Assembly: GCA_000750105.3 (NCBI GenBank)
Contig: JPHH03000008.1
Span: forward strand, 62,001 to 126,000
DNA length: 64,000 nucleotides
Origin: Tolypocladium sp. Sup5 PDA-1
Lineage: Eukaryota; Ascomycota; Sordariomycetes; Hypocreales; Ophiocordycipitaceae
Reading direction: 5' to 3'
Position numbers and translations under genes: made by a program. Shown piece by piece: positions 1 through 12,393 of the stretch. Each line of letters begins with the position of its first letter. The stretch's first letter is position 1. The notes beneath the pieces are model-generated. The model saw only the letters and a program-made list of their open reading frames with translations, was not told the DNA's origin and did no database searches.

Positions 1-3000
1 CGTGGTGAGTTTTGTTTTCAGAGACGGGTATCCCTGGAGATAATTAATGACTGAATTCCCCGAGCCAGCTTGGGGGCCCAAGGTTGGCTAGCCGGGATGG
101 ACGTGCGCAGTGTATGAGCATCGTGGGGAAGGAACGCCTCGATGAGCGAACAGACGCTGCACGTCGCGATGCGGGTCCGGTGGCTTGGGATCTACGGCAG
201 ATGCCCCAGGGTCTGCATTCGACAGTGAACACTGTACTCGTAGTGCTCCGTACCTGTGTGTTGTAGTTGGGAGCGACAAAGGGATAGACGCGGTGCCTGC
301 CATTGCCCATAGCGCGTTCCATCCATCCAACCCCTTCGCACCGCGTGTCTGGCGTCGTCTGGCGTCGTGTGGCGTCGTCTGGCGCTTGGCCTGGCCCGTC
401 CCTCGTGCCCATCGCGCCTTTTCCTGATTGAGGCGTCTCCGACATGGATGGGCCCCTCTATGACGCTGCTGTGGATGCAGATAAAGAGCCTCCAGGGTCC
501 AAGCCTCGAAGACCACTGGCTCCAGGACTCGTCAAGGTGCCGCGACAGAATATATTGCGCTTCCATACGAGTTGGTACGTGCCACAAGCACAGCAGCAGA
601 AAGATTTATATTGCGCTCCAGCTATTACTCCGTACTTCGTACTAGCCTTCCGATGCCGCCTCCCACTGGCATGTTTGCTGGCGCTTGCTGGCATCCAATT
701 GACGCGCATTTCCCGCAGACAATGAATGTCAGGGGCTGGCGGGGGTTGATCAACCGCCAGGGCCCTGGCGCACTTAGGTTGAAACGGGTTTCAGAGCACC
801 CACCAGCCAATCCCGAGCTGGCGCCACCCCCAGAGTCTGCCCCTGGCGCTGGCAGTTGGGATGGACGGGACCAGCTTCCGCAAGAGGCTCAATGAATCAA
901 AGTGGACGACGCAATCGTCAGATGTCCATGAGGCTCTCTCTCGCTCATGAGGTCTTTGACTCTGCCTTGCTTGCTTTTCCCGCCCCCAGGGCGACTGGAA
1001 TCGACATGAGGCTGCAGGTGCCCAGCGGCCTGGGATGCAACGTTGGCGTCGCATTGCATTACAGTGAAGAAAACCACTGCGAGTACCCGTACCTACGGAT
1101 ATCACGCGACTGTTCGCTGGCCTCCCTTCTTTGCCCAACGAGGCTCCGTGGCAGACTCGTCGACGCGGGTAAATTGGCCAGCGCCGTCTTCGTGGAAGCA
1201 AAGTACTGGACGTTTGAATGAAACGAACGACCCGAGAGTCCAGACTCCGTGCCCATGTATTCCTAAGAATACTTTGTACGATCAACAAATGCGCTGCGTG
1301 AGCAGGCCTCCTGCATGCTGTCGGTATTGTCTATGGACTACGGATACTCCATCATACTCGTACTCCGGGCACTCGCGCAGGGTGCGAGGACGACTCACCG
1401 CAGCCTTGTGAGGTGTCACTGACAGCAGAGCGGCCACGTATCTTGGACCCCGTGTTCCACGGACTCATTTCTCTCTTCCGATAGTAGCTGCACTTGCTGT
1501 ACTGTACTTCGTATTCTGGAATACTTCGAGCATCAGGACATCGAAGCTTCTGACTTTCGGGTCTCGCGGGGGTGCCCGTGTGGCTTGCATGAGCGGGTCG
1601 TGCCCGTGGGAGCTAAATCCAGCACCAGCACCAACTTGCCAAGGCTCGCCCAACGTCACTGAGATGGCTGGGACATGGCGATCATCATGAAGTGCAGCAT
1701 TCCGTGGCCAGGCCAAGATGACCATGGAGTCCAAATTCCGCAGGCCGAGAGATGGAAAATGAGGTTGCTTGATGAGGCTCCACCGGCACTGCGTGCTCTT
1801 CTCGCTCATGCAGCATAACAGCAAGGATGTCTTTTTGGCCACGACGTCATCGCATTTCCAGAAGCTTGAGCAAGGTTGGCAACTGCTTCGAAGGCAGGAG
1901 CCGCGTCGCGAGCCGCAACCAGGCAGGGCAGGGCACGGCCGAGTGGCTCTGGTTGGCCGGCATAATTCCCAAAAAATCAGCATTGTTGCTAAGATCTGAA
2001 CTTCTGAATGATTGCACGAGCGGGCAACTGGCACAGTTTGGGGTGAGAATGGCAGCCTGGGGTACGAAGTCTAGGGTAGCGGTCAGGGCCATCCTATGCA
2101 CACAAGCACAACATGCGACTCTCCATTACGTCCCGTGTTCTGGCACGTGCAGATAGCGGTCTTAAACTTGTCACTCTCACCCATGTTCCCACCGTTGACT
2201 TGGCCTTCAATATACACTGCTCGACGACTTGTAAGATGAATCCCAACTCCTCGATGATGCGGCGTCGGTAACGGCTCGTCGGGACAGAGACAAGGAGCCG
2301 GCGGCTCTGGGCCAATAGCAAGGCGATTCTGGAATTTGGCATCGCCTTTACGGATACAATTACTATAATCAGTTCAATGACAGCGAGCGCGAAATGCCTA
2401 CGACCAGATTTGCCATTCCCGCATGATGGCCCGTTCCCTCCCTGAGAAGCTCCACGAGTCTGCCTACTGCGAAAACCCCGAGCTGTTGAATCCACTCATC
2501 CCCGCCACCGAGCCTAGGTTTCAATTGTAGAGCCTGGCAATAAGCTTCGAAAGCTGTCGCGCAAGGGGAGTCGATTTGGAGGAGCTGGCTGGAAACTAAC
2601 TACCCGAAAGAGGAGTTGGCGTTCCCCGCGCGGGAAGGGAGCTTGAAACTCGCCGTGCAAACGAATCTCAAAATGCGCCGAAGAAAGTGCCCGAGGAAGC
2701 GATCTGCGCGTGCGAAAACCCCGTCTCTTGGGCAACTTTGCTTCTCAAATTGAGGCAGGCGTACTGCTAAGGTGCCCGCGTGCGCGAATGTTGTGCATCT
2801 CAATTGCTAGTGTTATTCTTAGCTTTTCGTTCATATCATGACCGAGGGCTCAGAAGCGTAGGCTCCGAAGTGGAGTGTCCCCAAAGGCAACGACGTAACC
2901 TGCCATCCTCATAATCACCGTCAATGCCATCGGTCAATTAAATACATGTATCCAAATGAGCTTTAACGGCAAGGAACACGCTTATGCCCAGATTAATAGT

Positions 3001-3250
3001 CAAAGTAGTTTAGCGGTCATGTGTGCTTACATGATAATGGCCAGTTGCACACGATGAACAGGAGCTACTCGTTGCCCAGTGAGCCTTCACAACCCGAGAG
3101 ACCTGAGAGTCGTGTCTGGTCGAGAGAAGCGACTGCATAATACGTCAAGTATAAGTAGTTGGGGAGCCAACCTCACAATTCTGATTCGCCTTCTTTGGAC
3201 AAGATCAGCAATCGTTCGTTCCAGTGACCACCCACCATCCGATCTCCAAA
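1..3250. other. Gene-free left flank
   Basis: I see no supportable gene in this stretch. The open frames are short, overlap on both strands, lack recognisable motifs and do not join through plausible introns. It contains a small tandem repeat near 347-384 and the 9-mer TACTCCGTA at 626-634. It probably marks the left edge of the cluster, although a poorly conserved gene or non-coding RNA cannot be excluded. Confidence 0.6.
347..384. repeat. Short tandem repeat, 10-bp unit
   Basis: The unit CTGGCGTCGT occurs about three and a half times in tandem with one C-to-G change (CTGGCGTCGT, CTGGCGTCGT, GTGGCGTCGT, CTGGCG). It lies in non-coding sequence. No function is apparent; replication slippage is the simplest origin. 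Confidence 0.8.
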
Positions 3251-3753
3251 ATGGTCGCCATTGCTGCCACCGCCGCCACTGCCGCCACAATCGTCAGGTT
3301 CATCGGCCACATTTCCGCGCGGCAGTATGATCAGCTTCCGTGCTTCTTCGCCGACAAAGCCACGTGGTGGACTGCCGGTAACCCCGCCCTCGAGGGCGAT
3401 GCCGGTGGCTCGCAAGACGCACTCGCGCACGTGAATGTGCTCAAGGCTGGCAAGGTGTACACGGACTATTCGTTCACCATCAAGAACCAGGTGACGGAGA
3501 AGAACAAGTCCATCATCGAGGGGCAGGTCATCGGCGATGGGCCTCAGGCCCTGCACTACGTGAACAACATTACTATGGCGTTCACGTTGGATAATCACAA
3601 CAAGATCACCCTGGTCCACGAGTACGCCGACCGCCTGGAGATCAACTGGCTGTTGAAGTATTTGAAGGATCACAACATTGTGAGCTTGCGTCAAATAATT
3701 CCTTTGAGAGCGTTGGTTTTGCTAATTCGGCTTTCGTTTAGACCCTCTCTTAA
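3251..3753 (+). CDS. SnoaL-like (NTF2-fold) small protein
   Basis: This is a 146-residue protein encoded by two exons, 3251-3679 and 3742-3753, separated by an intron with GTGAGC donor, GCTAAT branch and TTTAG acceptor. The ATG at 3251 (AAAATGG context) is the first in frame. The length, the alternating helix and strand character, and segments such as DKATWW near residue 36 and the polar C-terminal half fit the SnoaL/NTF2-like fold, used in polyketide clusters as a cyclase or isomerase and sometimes as a non-catalytic partner. The catalytic role here is inferred. It is the leftmost gene of the cluster and sits beside an MFS exporter gene on the opposite strand. The final exon adds only three residues, so the splice, although canonical, should be checked with RNA data. 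Confidence 0.65.
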
Positions 3754-4381
3754 ACAAAGATTGATGCCACCGACGCTTACCCCAGATGGGGGCGTTGAGC
3801 TTGATGGGCTTGGTTCGACTGAGAAGAAGAGGCGGGAAGACAAGGCACCGTTCTTTTCTGCAATTACTGGAGGCTCCATGTGGTCAAAGAGACAGCCTTT
3901 GTGTATATAAAGTTGGTCTTGCTCGCTCATGCGACTACACTGGGGGCGTGGACTAGAAAACTTCCAATGCAACAGACTGGACTGGACTGCCCAAGACTGC
4001 ATGAGAACCCGATTTTTGTGTAGATAACGCCCATGATGTATGAGCTAGACCATCATGCTACATATTTGGCAAGAAGTATAGTTGATGACCAGCCTGAAAC
4101 CTCCAAGCCATCCCCGATTCATGCAGTCGACTCGGTGTGGGCCAGATTGTTTCTCGGGGGCAGACTGAGGCTGCGATTAATATCAACCTACTTGTATTAT
4201 GGTATATCCTAGAGTAGAGAGATCTCAAGCGCATGGCGAAACTCTGCCCTTTCGCTCAAATCTATCAAATTTCCCGATGCAACACTGTTTGTCCCTTCAA
4301 CATGAAACCAGAGAGACCGGCCACCAGCCACCAACTACCGCAAGGGTGTGCCATGTACCGTTTTGTAAGACTTTACCCACC
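3754..4381. other. Convergent intergenic region
   Basis: This is the 3' space between the SnoaL-like gene and the oppositely oriented MFS gene. I see no gene or structured RNA in it; it should hold both transcript ends. Confidence 0.6.
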
Positions 4382-5910
4382 TTATGCAATAAGCTTGTCC
4401 TTGGCAAACGCGTATCGTGCGCCGGTGATGATCACAGCGCCAGCCATGATGACAGACGCACTAAAGATGATGCCCTGCGAGTAGCCGTTGTTGTTGTTGA
4501 TCAGAGCACCCGTGATTGGAGTTCCAGCCAGACCAGCAAAACCGACGACGAAAGTTGACATGCCGACATATGTGCCAATCTGTGACATGTCAGACAATGG
4601 CCGAGCGGAGCGAATTGTTCAGGAACCTCGTGGGTGGAGGATTTTGTACATACCTTGCTTGGATGGTCTGCGGTGTGTGCTATCGTCGACATCATCAGGG
4701 CGATGATGATACCGCTCGTTCCTCCAAACAGAAGAGACAGCACGATCAGACCGGCAGACGAGGTGATCTGGAGCCAGCAGAACAACAAAATGGAAGAAGC
4801 ATAACACGCAAAGGTGATGACGTTGAACTGGCCAAGACGCTGCGCAAACGTTCCACCGAGCATCCGCCCCACGAACGAGCCGGCGTTGATAAAGGCGAAC
4901 AGGTACGAGGCGAGGTTAGATGACATTCCATGCGCCAGGCCATACTCTGCGAGGTAGAAGTACGGAGTCCAGAGGCCGAGAATAACCATGAACAAGGCTG
5001 CAACCTGAAGATAGTAGGCAGGCTTCAGGAAGGCTTCGAGGAGAATGAAACTGCCCTTCCTTCTCATGCCCGTGGGACGAATGGTGACTGCAGCAATCGC
5101 GAGCAGGAAGAGGGTCAGGAAGCCGCAAACACGCTGACCCCAGGCAAATCCGACGTTCTCGTTCTGGAGGAGATTCGCCATAATGACGGGGAAGATGATG
5201 CCCCCAATAGGAGAGCCGGTCGATGCAAAGGCCATGGCCATGGCTCGCTTCTTGAAGAAGTAATGACCGCAAACAGACAGAGCCGGGGCAAAAATGAGGC
5301 CAGACGAAATACCAAGAAGAACTCCCTGGCAGAGGATGAACTGATAGTACTCGGTGCAAAGGCTAGTGAGCATCATGGCGATGACGAGCAGAAGTGAGAA
5401 CGGCCAAATGATGACCTAGACACCCACGAGTTGTTAGCACGTGTCCGATCGCAAAAAGAGTATTCTCAGTCGTACCATCGCGCCATATCGATCTGTGACC
5501 GGACCACTGATCAAGGTTGCGGAGAACTGCGTGAACGCTTGAATGGACCCGATCCAGGCTACATCGGAGGGAGAGTAGCCTTTCATGAACGTCTGGAGAT
5601 AGTATGTCTCGTAGACTCTAAACCACACTGTCAGCCCTTGTTGCCGCGACCTCGTCTTATCCAGCACTGACCCGAAAGAATTGACGTAGCCAAACGACGC
5701 AAACGATGTGCACCAACAGCCGAGCACGACCAGCCACGCCTTCGTACCGCCCTCAGGGAAGTTAGGCATAGCCGGCGGCGGCGGCTTCTGCTCGGTGGCA
5801 TCGTCAGCCACTTTTTCGCCCGGTGCACTGCCTGCTTCAAGTTTCGAGTCGAGTTCGTGGTCGGGGGCTCGAGTGTGGGCGGCATCGGCCGCTGAAGAAG
5901 AGGTAGACAT
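4382..5910 (-). CDS. MFS transporter, monocarboxylate-porter type
   Basis: This 446-residue integral membrane protein is encoded by four exons on the minus strand: 5910-5672, 5617-5476, 5415-4654 and 4579-4382. The start is the ATG at 5910 in a GCCACC context; upstream in-frame codons are not ATG. A hydrophilic N-terminus of about 60 residues is followed by twelve predicted membrane segments. The order NSFGVYETYY, YSPSDVAWIGS and, late in the protein, GRMLGG is typical of fungal monocarboxylate-transporter-like MFS proteins common in secondary-metabolite clusters. The likely role is export of an acidic product or intermediate, or vesicle loading; the substrate is not visible from sequence. 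It diverges from the regulator at 6678. Confidence 0.88.
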
Positions 5911-6677
5911 GGTGGCGACGGCGTTGCTCAGATGGAACAAGATGAAGAGCAGGATGGCAATGGCATGTGTAGAAGAACAAAGACAGTTAAAACGCCAACA
6001 CGGACAGAGGCCAAGCTGTGAGTTTATTTACATGTATTGTGTCGCAGATGTGAGGATGCAAGACGAGTTGGACCCTGATTTGCATGTCCATCCGGCGTTG
6101 TCATCTCCGAAATGACCGACTTACAGTTGGCGACACAACCGTGAGCTCCACAAAGAATTTTCGCCGACCTGTCGACAAGGGAGCTTGGACGCCCACAGAC
6201 ATAGCAATCTAGGCAACGGATCGTACATGGAGCATACAAATCCTCCTCGGATTGCCCCCTCACTGTAGTCGCCCAAAGTAACCTCGAAGTCTCTACAGGG
6301 ATGCCTTGCACGGGGGCCTTCATCGAGCTAGCACCGGAGAAGATCGGAGATTTTTCAGCCCTGAGGATGGAGCGGAGACATGCAAGCCCCGGAGATGGTC
6401 GGCCATCCACAAGGGCTGGGGAGCTTGCCGTTAAACCCGCTAGGTCCCGCTAAGTCCAGGGACCTGCGGCCCAATCGCCATGATTCGGAACAACGCCACT
6501 TCCACCACTCCTACCACTCACTCCCTGTCCCTGCTATCTTCCCCTCCCACCAACATGCGGCCCAGGCGGCTCGGCGATTCTTGCAACTCCCGGTGATCTC
6601 CTCCCTCGCTTCAGCAAGGACTGGAGGAACAAGCCTGGTGCTGGGCTCAAGGACGTGTACATATCTGGCCCGCCGAG
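5911..6677. promoter_or_regulatory. Divergent promoter, MFS / Zn2Cys6 regulator
   Basis: These 767 bp lie between two divergent start codons and must carry both promoters. A TACATGTA palindrome lies at 6029-6036, one of at least eleven in the window. No strong TATA box was identified. Confidence 0.5.
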
Positions 6678-9340
6678 ATGTCTGGATATGCTGAAAGATG
6701 CTACCCGGCCCAGATCGTCGGCGATCTTACGACCGGTGGGAGCCTCAACCAAGCCATGACAGTAAGCTCGGCCGGCGGCGCGCCCGGCGAAAGACGACAC
6801 AGGAAGAAGCGTCTTCGACTGAGCTGCGGTGAATGCAACAAGAAGAAGGTAACTATGCTGCCACTCTGGTTCTACTGTTCAGTGATCGGGCTGTGGTTGC
6901 TAATGAGCTCTCTGAACGCAGCTGTCGTGCGACAGGAACTTGCCTTGCCAGCGATGTGTACGGTCGGGACGGCCAGAGCAATGCTGGTACGAGACAGGCA
7001 CGGGGCAGCCACCTGTGCCAAACAGCCAAGCTGCCCAGCGACAGCAAGACCAGCGCAGCGGCGATGAGGTCCGAGATCTCCGAGCGGAAGTCGCTCAGTT
7101 GAGGGCGCTGGTTTCAAAGGCCTGCCAGCAACAGGAGAGCCACGGTGGCGCGGAGAGCCTACGCGCCGCTGACAACGCCGACTCTGGACAAGCAGTGCCC
7201 CCCAATGACAGGGTTGAGGAAGACCAAGGCACTGCCGATGCCAATAGCACTGATCTCTCGGATCCACGGGAGAGATCTCCGCGTGGGTACTACAGGCAGC
7301 ACACTCTACTGCAATTCTTCGCAGAGGTGAGATGAAGTGTAATGTACTTTACTGGCCAATGTTGCTGATCTCTTGTGACAGGTTCCACAACTCTTTCCAT
7401 TCATCAAAGAAACTGTTGATGAAGGGCTCAAACCTTACGGAGTCCATCTGAAAAAGTACAAGCTTGTGAAGAATGACTGGAAAGCAAAGGCACCCTCTGA
7501 GGAAGAGAGCTCACTCGAGAGTCTGCTTCCACCCAAGGACGACACGGACGTCCTGGTTTCCTTCTACCTCAATCATCTCGAGCAACTCCATCGTGTCGTC
7601 CACATTCCGACATTCAACAGGGAATATGCCAATTTTTGGGTACCTGGACGGGCTCGCTACCCGGCGATGACCGCACTCGTCTTGGCGATGATATCCATAT
7701 CTGCCTGTGCCTCTGTCAGCTCCGGTGGTTCCTCACCTATCCCGTCTACCTATCGAAGCATGCCCGAGCAATGGATTTCTGCATGCGACGGGTGGCTGAG
7801 GCAGCAAAGCTCGAAACATCGCAAACTCGTGCACTACCAGGTCTCCTGTCTAGTGTATCTCGCCAAACGGATGAACATGATCGGGAAGAAGAGGTTCTGG
7901 AAAGAGACTGGCTCTTTGATCCAGAATGCGATGATGGATGGGCTGCATTTCGATCCGTCCCCGACTGTCGACGGCCCCTACATGAGAGAGATGAAGAGGC
8001 GGATTTGGTTTGTCCTTCGAGAGCTGGATCTCCAGAACGCCTTCGAGTATGGACTTCCTACCCTCCTCCACAACATTGGGTCCAATGTTGCCGCGCCTGC
8101 GAATCTCGACGATGAGGACTTTGACGACGCATCGAAACAACTTCCCGTGCCAAAGTCGCCGAGTCAGTTCACGTGTACGTCTTACCAATCGCACAGCTCT
8201 CGCAGCTGGGCATTGCGCCTCGAGATCTCTCGGCGCTTGTTTAGCACCGGAAGTTCCAAAGAGCTCAGCTACGAAGATGTGTTGCGGTACACTCATGAAA
8301 TCACTGAAGCGATGCACTCGCTCCCGCCCTGGGACTCGGACGGTTCTGAGGTTGAAGGCGACCCGAAAAGGCTCCTCCTTACCTACGCGTTTCTGCATTT
8401 CCAGCTCAAGGAATGTGTCCTGGCCATCCACCGACCTTATCTCCAGACAGAGAACAGCAGGTTTTGGCTTTCGGAAAACGTCAGTTATCACATGTCGCGA
8501 GACATACTCCTCCTGAACAGCAAGCTGGCAGGGTTGGGCGTTCAAAGTATGACGCTGCTTCGAGAGGACCTCCTCTTCGCCTCGTTGAACCTCACGCGCA
8601 TCACCATGCTGCAGCCCAAAGGTTGGTGTTCCCTCTCGGTTCCTTCCATTCCTTTCCAGGGCCACGGTATTTTGCTATGCTAACCTTGGAGATAGCTTCG
8701 ACTAGCATCATCATGACGAGCTCACAATCTACGATCGACCTTCTCGAGCAGTGTCTTCCATTCATAGAGGAAAAATATCTGCGCTGCTTCGAACCTTGGT
8801 GCTTCTTCACGATGTGTGGAGCCATCATGCTGCTCAAGATACATCTAGGAAAGGACTCGTGGCAGGCCGCCAAGTCTTCGTGCGCACAGAGATTCTTGGA
8901 TCTGCATTACAAGCACATCGGGAGGCAACAGACGTCTCTGCTAAGTCAGCAGCTCCCGACAACTCAGGTCCCTGTAAGTCAAGTTGAAGTAAGTATCACC
9001 GCTCTCCTCTCACAAGAGGTGCACTGGCTTTGTCGGAAGACGATGAAACATGAAGATTTGAAAGCACAGTTAAGCTTACGTCCACCCCTAGACACTTGCT
9101 GCTTGTCAACAACTACCGACGCCCGACGCAAACATTAATGCAGCGGTTCTTCCGCCGTCAGTGTGGCTAGACAGCAGTTACCCCGATGTGAGCACATATT
9201 CGACGTGATTATTAAATATTTGCTAATCCCGGTATCAGATCGAGATGGATTCCTTTGATCTCGATATGGAATTGGATAGTGTATGGGGAACCTGGGGATC
9301 CACGTGGCCTACGCTGCCAAGCCACTCAATGACTGGATGA
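6678..9340 (+). CDS. Zn(II)2Cys6 transcription factor with fungal-trans domain
   Basis: A 768-residue regulator assembled from six exons: 6678-6848, 6922-7326, 7382-8621, 8696-8988, 9092-9187 and 9239-9340. The DNA-binding cluster is split by the first intron: CGECNKKK ends exon 1 and LSCDRNLPCQRC opens exon 2, giving the six-cysteine binuclear zinc motif near residues 50-85. A heptad-like segment (EVRDLRAEVAQLRALV) right after it should form the dimerising coiled coil. The middle region is a fungal-specific transcription-factor domain (ligand-responsive helical fold), and the C-terminus is acidic and aromatic (DSFDLDMELDSVW), resembling an activation domain. It is probably a pathway-specific activator, one of three in the cluster. 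The small 3' exons are inferred from splice signals only. Confidence 0.85.
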
Positions 9341-10805
9341 GTGAAGATTTAGTACATGTAACACAAAACGGTGCGCAGGTTGTAAAAGCCAATGGCGTGG
9401 AAGCGAAGAATGCCCATTCAACTTTAACTTGATAGAGTACTTGAAGACCCCCTCTTCTCTGAATTTACGTTGCTTGGGATTGTATAGTCATTGCGACTCC
9501 ACCGGCGGTTGACGAGAGCACATCAGTGTCCAGCTGGTGAAGCTGAGGCAGTGGCAGGCGCATTACACGAACGGCTCGCGAATGACGATTCCCCACCACG
9601 TACGGAGTATTAACCCCTTAGGTTATGGTTTGGAGATACTAGACAGGTTGGTCTCCAACACGGTCGGCTCCGATGTGATCGTGTTGGATGAAATCAGGGG
9701 CCAGGACGCAAGCTAGACGTTGTCAAGAGCCGGGGGGGGAGGGTGGCCATGTCCCGTGGGGGCGATCCATAGCTACCTTAGTCTCGCACAGCTCACCCCC
9801 TTCCTAGCACATCTCTGAGCTGCCCCTGCAGAAAAGTCAATTGCTTCATTGCTTGTGACTCTTCGGCCTCACCGGACAACGTACCCGTAAGCACAGCAGG
9901 CAGCACTTGTCAACCTTCTTGCGGGCCTTGCAGGCAACACAGCCCTAGGGGGCGTGCCGCGTGAGATGCATGTGAGCGGCGGCTGTCGGCCGCCACGATG
10001 ATAGTGGTCCCGTCATCCGGAGTCCCTGGAGTCTGGACCCGTCTGTGTACCCGCTTGCGCTCGCTGCCAATGGGGTCTTTGAAAAGGCGAACGCCGAGGA
10101 GGCGACGGCACATTGAATCGGCCGAAGCGCGACGGGAGCGAGCGGGCGGGCCGTGGATCCGGCAGGGTTCTTTTGTCTGATATCGATGCTGATATATCCA
10201 AGATCATCGGAGCGCGCTGGTCAATCATCTGCCGTCATACTCGTCGGCCGTTAGCCGCCGCGAAGCTGCACGCACACATGTGCACTTCGGCGGGGGCGTT
10301 CGGCCCAGATGCCGGGTCCCTACAGATACACGGTCCTGCATCCCTTGGCGATGTCCGTGCCGACCTGCGAGGACAAGGACGGGTCGGAAAGCCCGGATTT
10401 AGGGGATCGGTTGTTTAACACTTCACATGGCTTACGCCCCCCATAGCTTATCGTGGAGAAGGTTGGGCAGTAAAAATTAAGCGTGTGTCAATGCAGTCGC
10501 AAGGTTGGCGACACACGGGCTTTATTTTTATTGTTATTTTTCTGCACGATTGTTTGGCCCATGCTTTGCAGGATACGGTGGCCGGGCCACCTGTTTGACG
10601 ATGCCGGAGCTACATATGTATGCCCGTAGTCTCTATGTCCGCACAGCCCGTGAGCTATCTCCGTATCTTACTCCCGGGACGGCACGAACGAACAGTCAAT
10701 TGAGACATCGCGCGTTACATTGGCTTTCGAATTGCTCGAGTTGACCATTGCCCTCGACTCATATATACCCATTCCTCTTGTCCCGGACAAGCTCGCGTTC
10801 CCGCA
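9341..10805. other. Intergenic region
   Basis: No supportable gene is seen in about 1.46 kb. It includes a TACATGTA palindrome (9353-9360), a TACGGAGTA 9-mer (9601-9609) and a G-rich run near 9731. The last 50 bp contain the TATA-like element of the downstream MFS gene. Confidence 0.55.
10761..10768 (+). promoter_or_regulatory. TATA-like element of MFS gene
   Basis: ATATATAC lies about 40 bp upstream of the ATG at 10806. It is the only such element close to this start. If it is functional, the 5' leader would be very short. Confidence 0.35.
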
Positions 10806-12393
10806 ATGAGCGACTCTTCCGCGCCGGACAAAGAAGACCATGGCGTCGCAGTACAGCATCAGCCGGCGTCGTCGGGGCTGGCCCCCGAGGAAGGCTTCGC
10901 AGGCTGGCTCTGTGTGGGAGGCGCCTTTCTCTGTCTTTTCTGCACCTTTGGGTTTCTCAACGCGTACGTATCCTGGAACCAGCCCATCGAGGCCGCACGG
11001 GAGTGGCGTTCAGCTGACCGGAGTATTTTCGCACAGAATCGGCGTTTTCCAGACGACCTACCAGGAGACCACCCTTCGCGAATACTCGCCATCGGACATC
11101 GCATGGATCTTTGCCGTCCAGCTTAGCCTCATGTGGGCGCCGGGTCCGCTCTTCGGACGGCTGATTGACACGTACGGCGCCACGCCGGTGCTCGTACCCT
11201 GTTCGGTGCTGTGCGTCTTCGGGCTCTGCATGACGAGCCTGGCGGACAAGTACTACCAGATCTTCCTGGCGCAGGGGCTCGTGTTCGGCGTTGGGTCCGG
11301 CGGCGTCTTCACGACGGCCTTTGTCTGCGTGGGCCAATGGTTCGTCCGTCGACGAGGGCTGGCCACGGGCATCGCCAGCAGGGGGAGCAGCCTGGGCGGC
11401 GTGGTGTTTCCCATTTTCTTGGACCAACTCACCAAGTCTGTCGGCTTCTACGGCGCCGTTCGCTACACGGCTCTCCTCCTCGGCATTCTCCTGGCCGCCT
11501 CCTGCTTCATGGTGCGGGCTCGTCTTCCGCGCAAGAAATGGAACCCCGACGTCAAGTGGTTCGATGTGACGCTGTTCAAGGACAAAGAATTCGCCTTCTA
11601 CACTGCGGGGTCCTACTTTGTAATGTGAGTGCCTACGAGTTGCTGATCTCTCCCCGAGTCCCGTCGGCGCATGAACGCAAGTGGCTGACTGCGGGTGTGT
11701 CGGCGTCTAGGTGGGGATTATGGGCGCCATTCGACTTCCTCTCGAGCATGGCGATTAATGCGGGCTTCTCGCCAAGCCTGGGCCTTTATCTGATCTCCGT
11801 CATCAAGTACAGCTCCCTCTCTGTTTCTGCTCTGTGACAAGAGGCTAACCACCGTCGCCGGACTATAGTGCAAGCTCGTTTCCCGGCCGAGTTCTGCCAT
11901 CGTACCTCGCGGACCGAATTGGACACTTCAACGTGATAACCTTCTGCTCTCTACTGACGGGGGCTTCTATCCTGGCACTGTGGTTGCCCTTCAGCTACTA
12001 CCCGTCGCACGCAGGCATCATCGTCTTTGCGCTGGTCTATGGGTTCGTCAGCGGCGCCTTTGTCTCCTTGCTGATGCCCTGCGCGGCCAAGGCCGGCAGC
12101 CTTGAGACGCTTGGCCAGAGATTCGGGACCTTCCAGGCGGTGATGGCAGTCAGGTGAGTTGCTGGTTGCCTTGTTTCGAGGCCTCGCCCGCTCCGCATAT
12201 CCGGACCAGGGTGCTGACCTTTCACAGTACCCTGACAGGGCTGCCTATCATGGGCGCCATCCTGCATAGCCAGGAAGATAACAACTACACGGGACTGCAG
12301 ATATTCTCCGGAGTCTCATGTCTTCTGGGCGCTGGGCTGCTGATTGCGTCAACCTACGGTTTGGCCCAAGTGCGCAAAACGTGGAAGGTGTGA
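10806..12393 (+). CDS. MFS transporter, monocarboxylate-porter type
   Basis: A 430-residue transporter made of five exons: 10806-10963, 11037-11624, 11711-11806, 11869-12153 and 12228-12393. After a short polar N-terminus, twelve hydrophobic segments follow. The motifs IGVFQTTYQ, YSPSDIAWI, WFVRRRGLATGIA and GRVLPSYLADRIG belong to the fungal monocarboxylate-porter-like group, as in the MFS gene at 4382-5910. The two are paralogues with the same domain order but clearly different sequences, so they may serve different products or membranes. All four introns have GT-AG ends, and the spliced frame is intact. Export or compartment transfer of a pathway acid is inferred. Confidence 0.88.

Noticed and set aside
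1465..2034. 189-residue minus-strand frame in the left flank
   Set aside because: No motif, overlapping frames on the other strand, and no supporting splice structure.
7850..8665. 271-residue open frame opposite the first regulator
   Set aside because: It lies antisense to the fungal-trans domain and shows no domain features.
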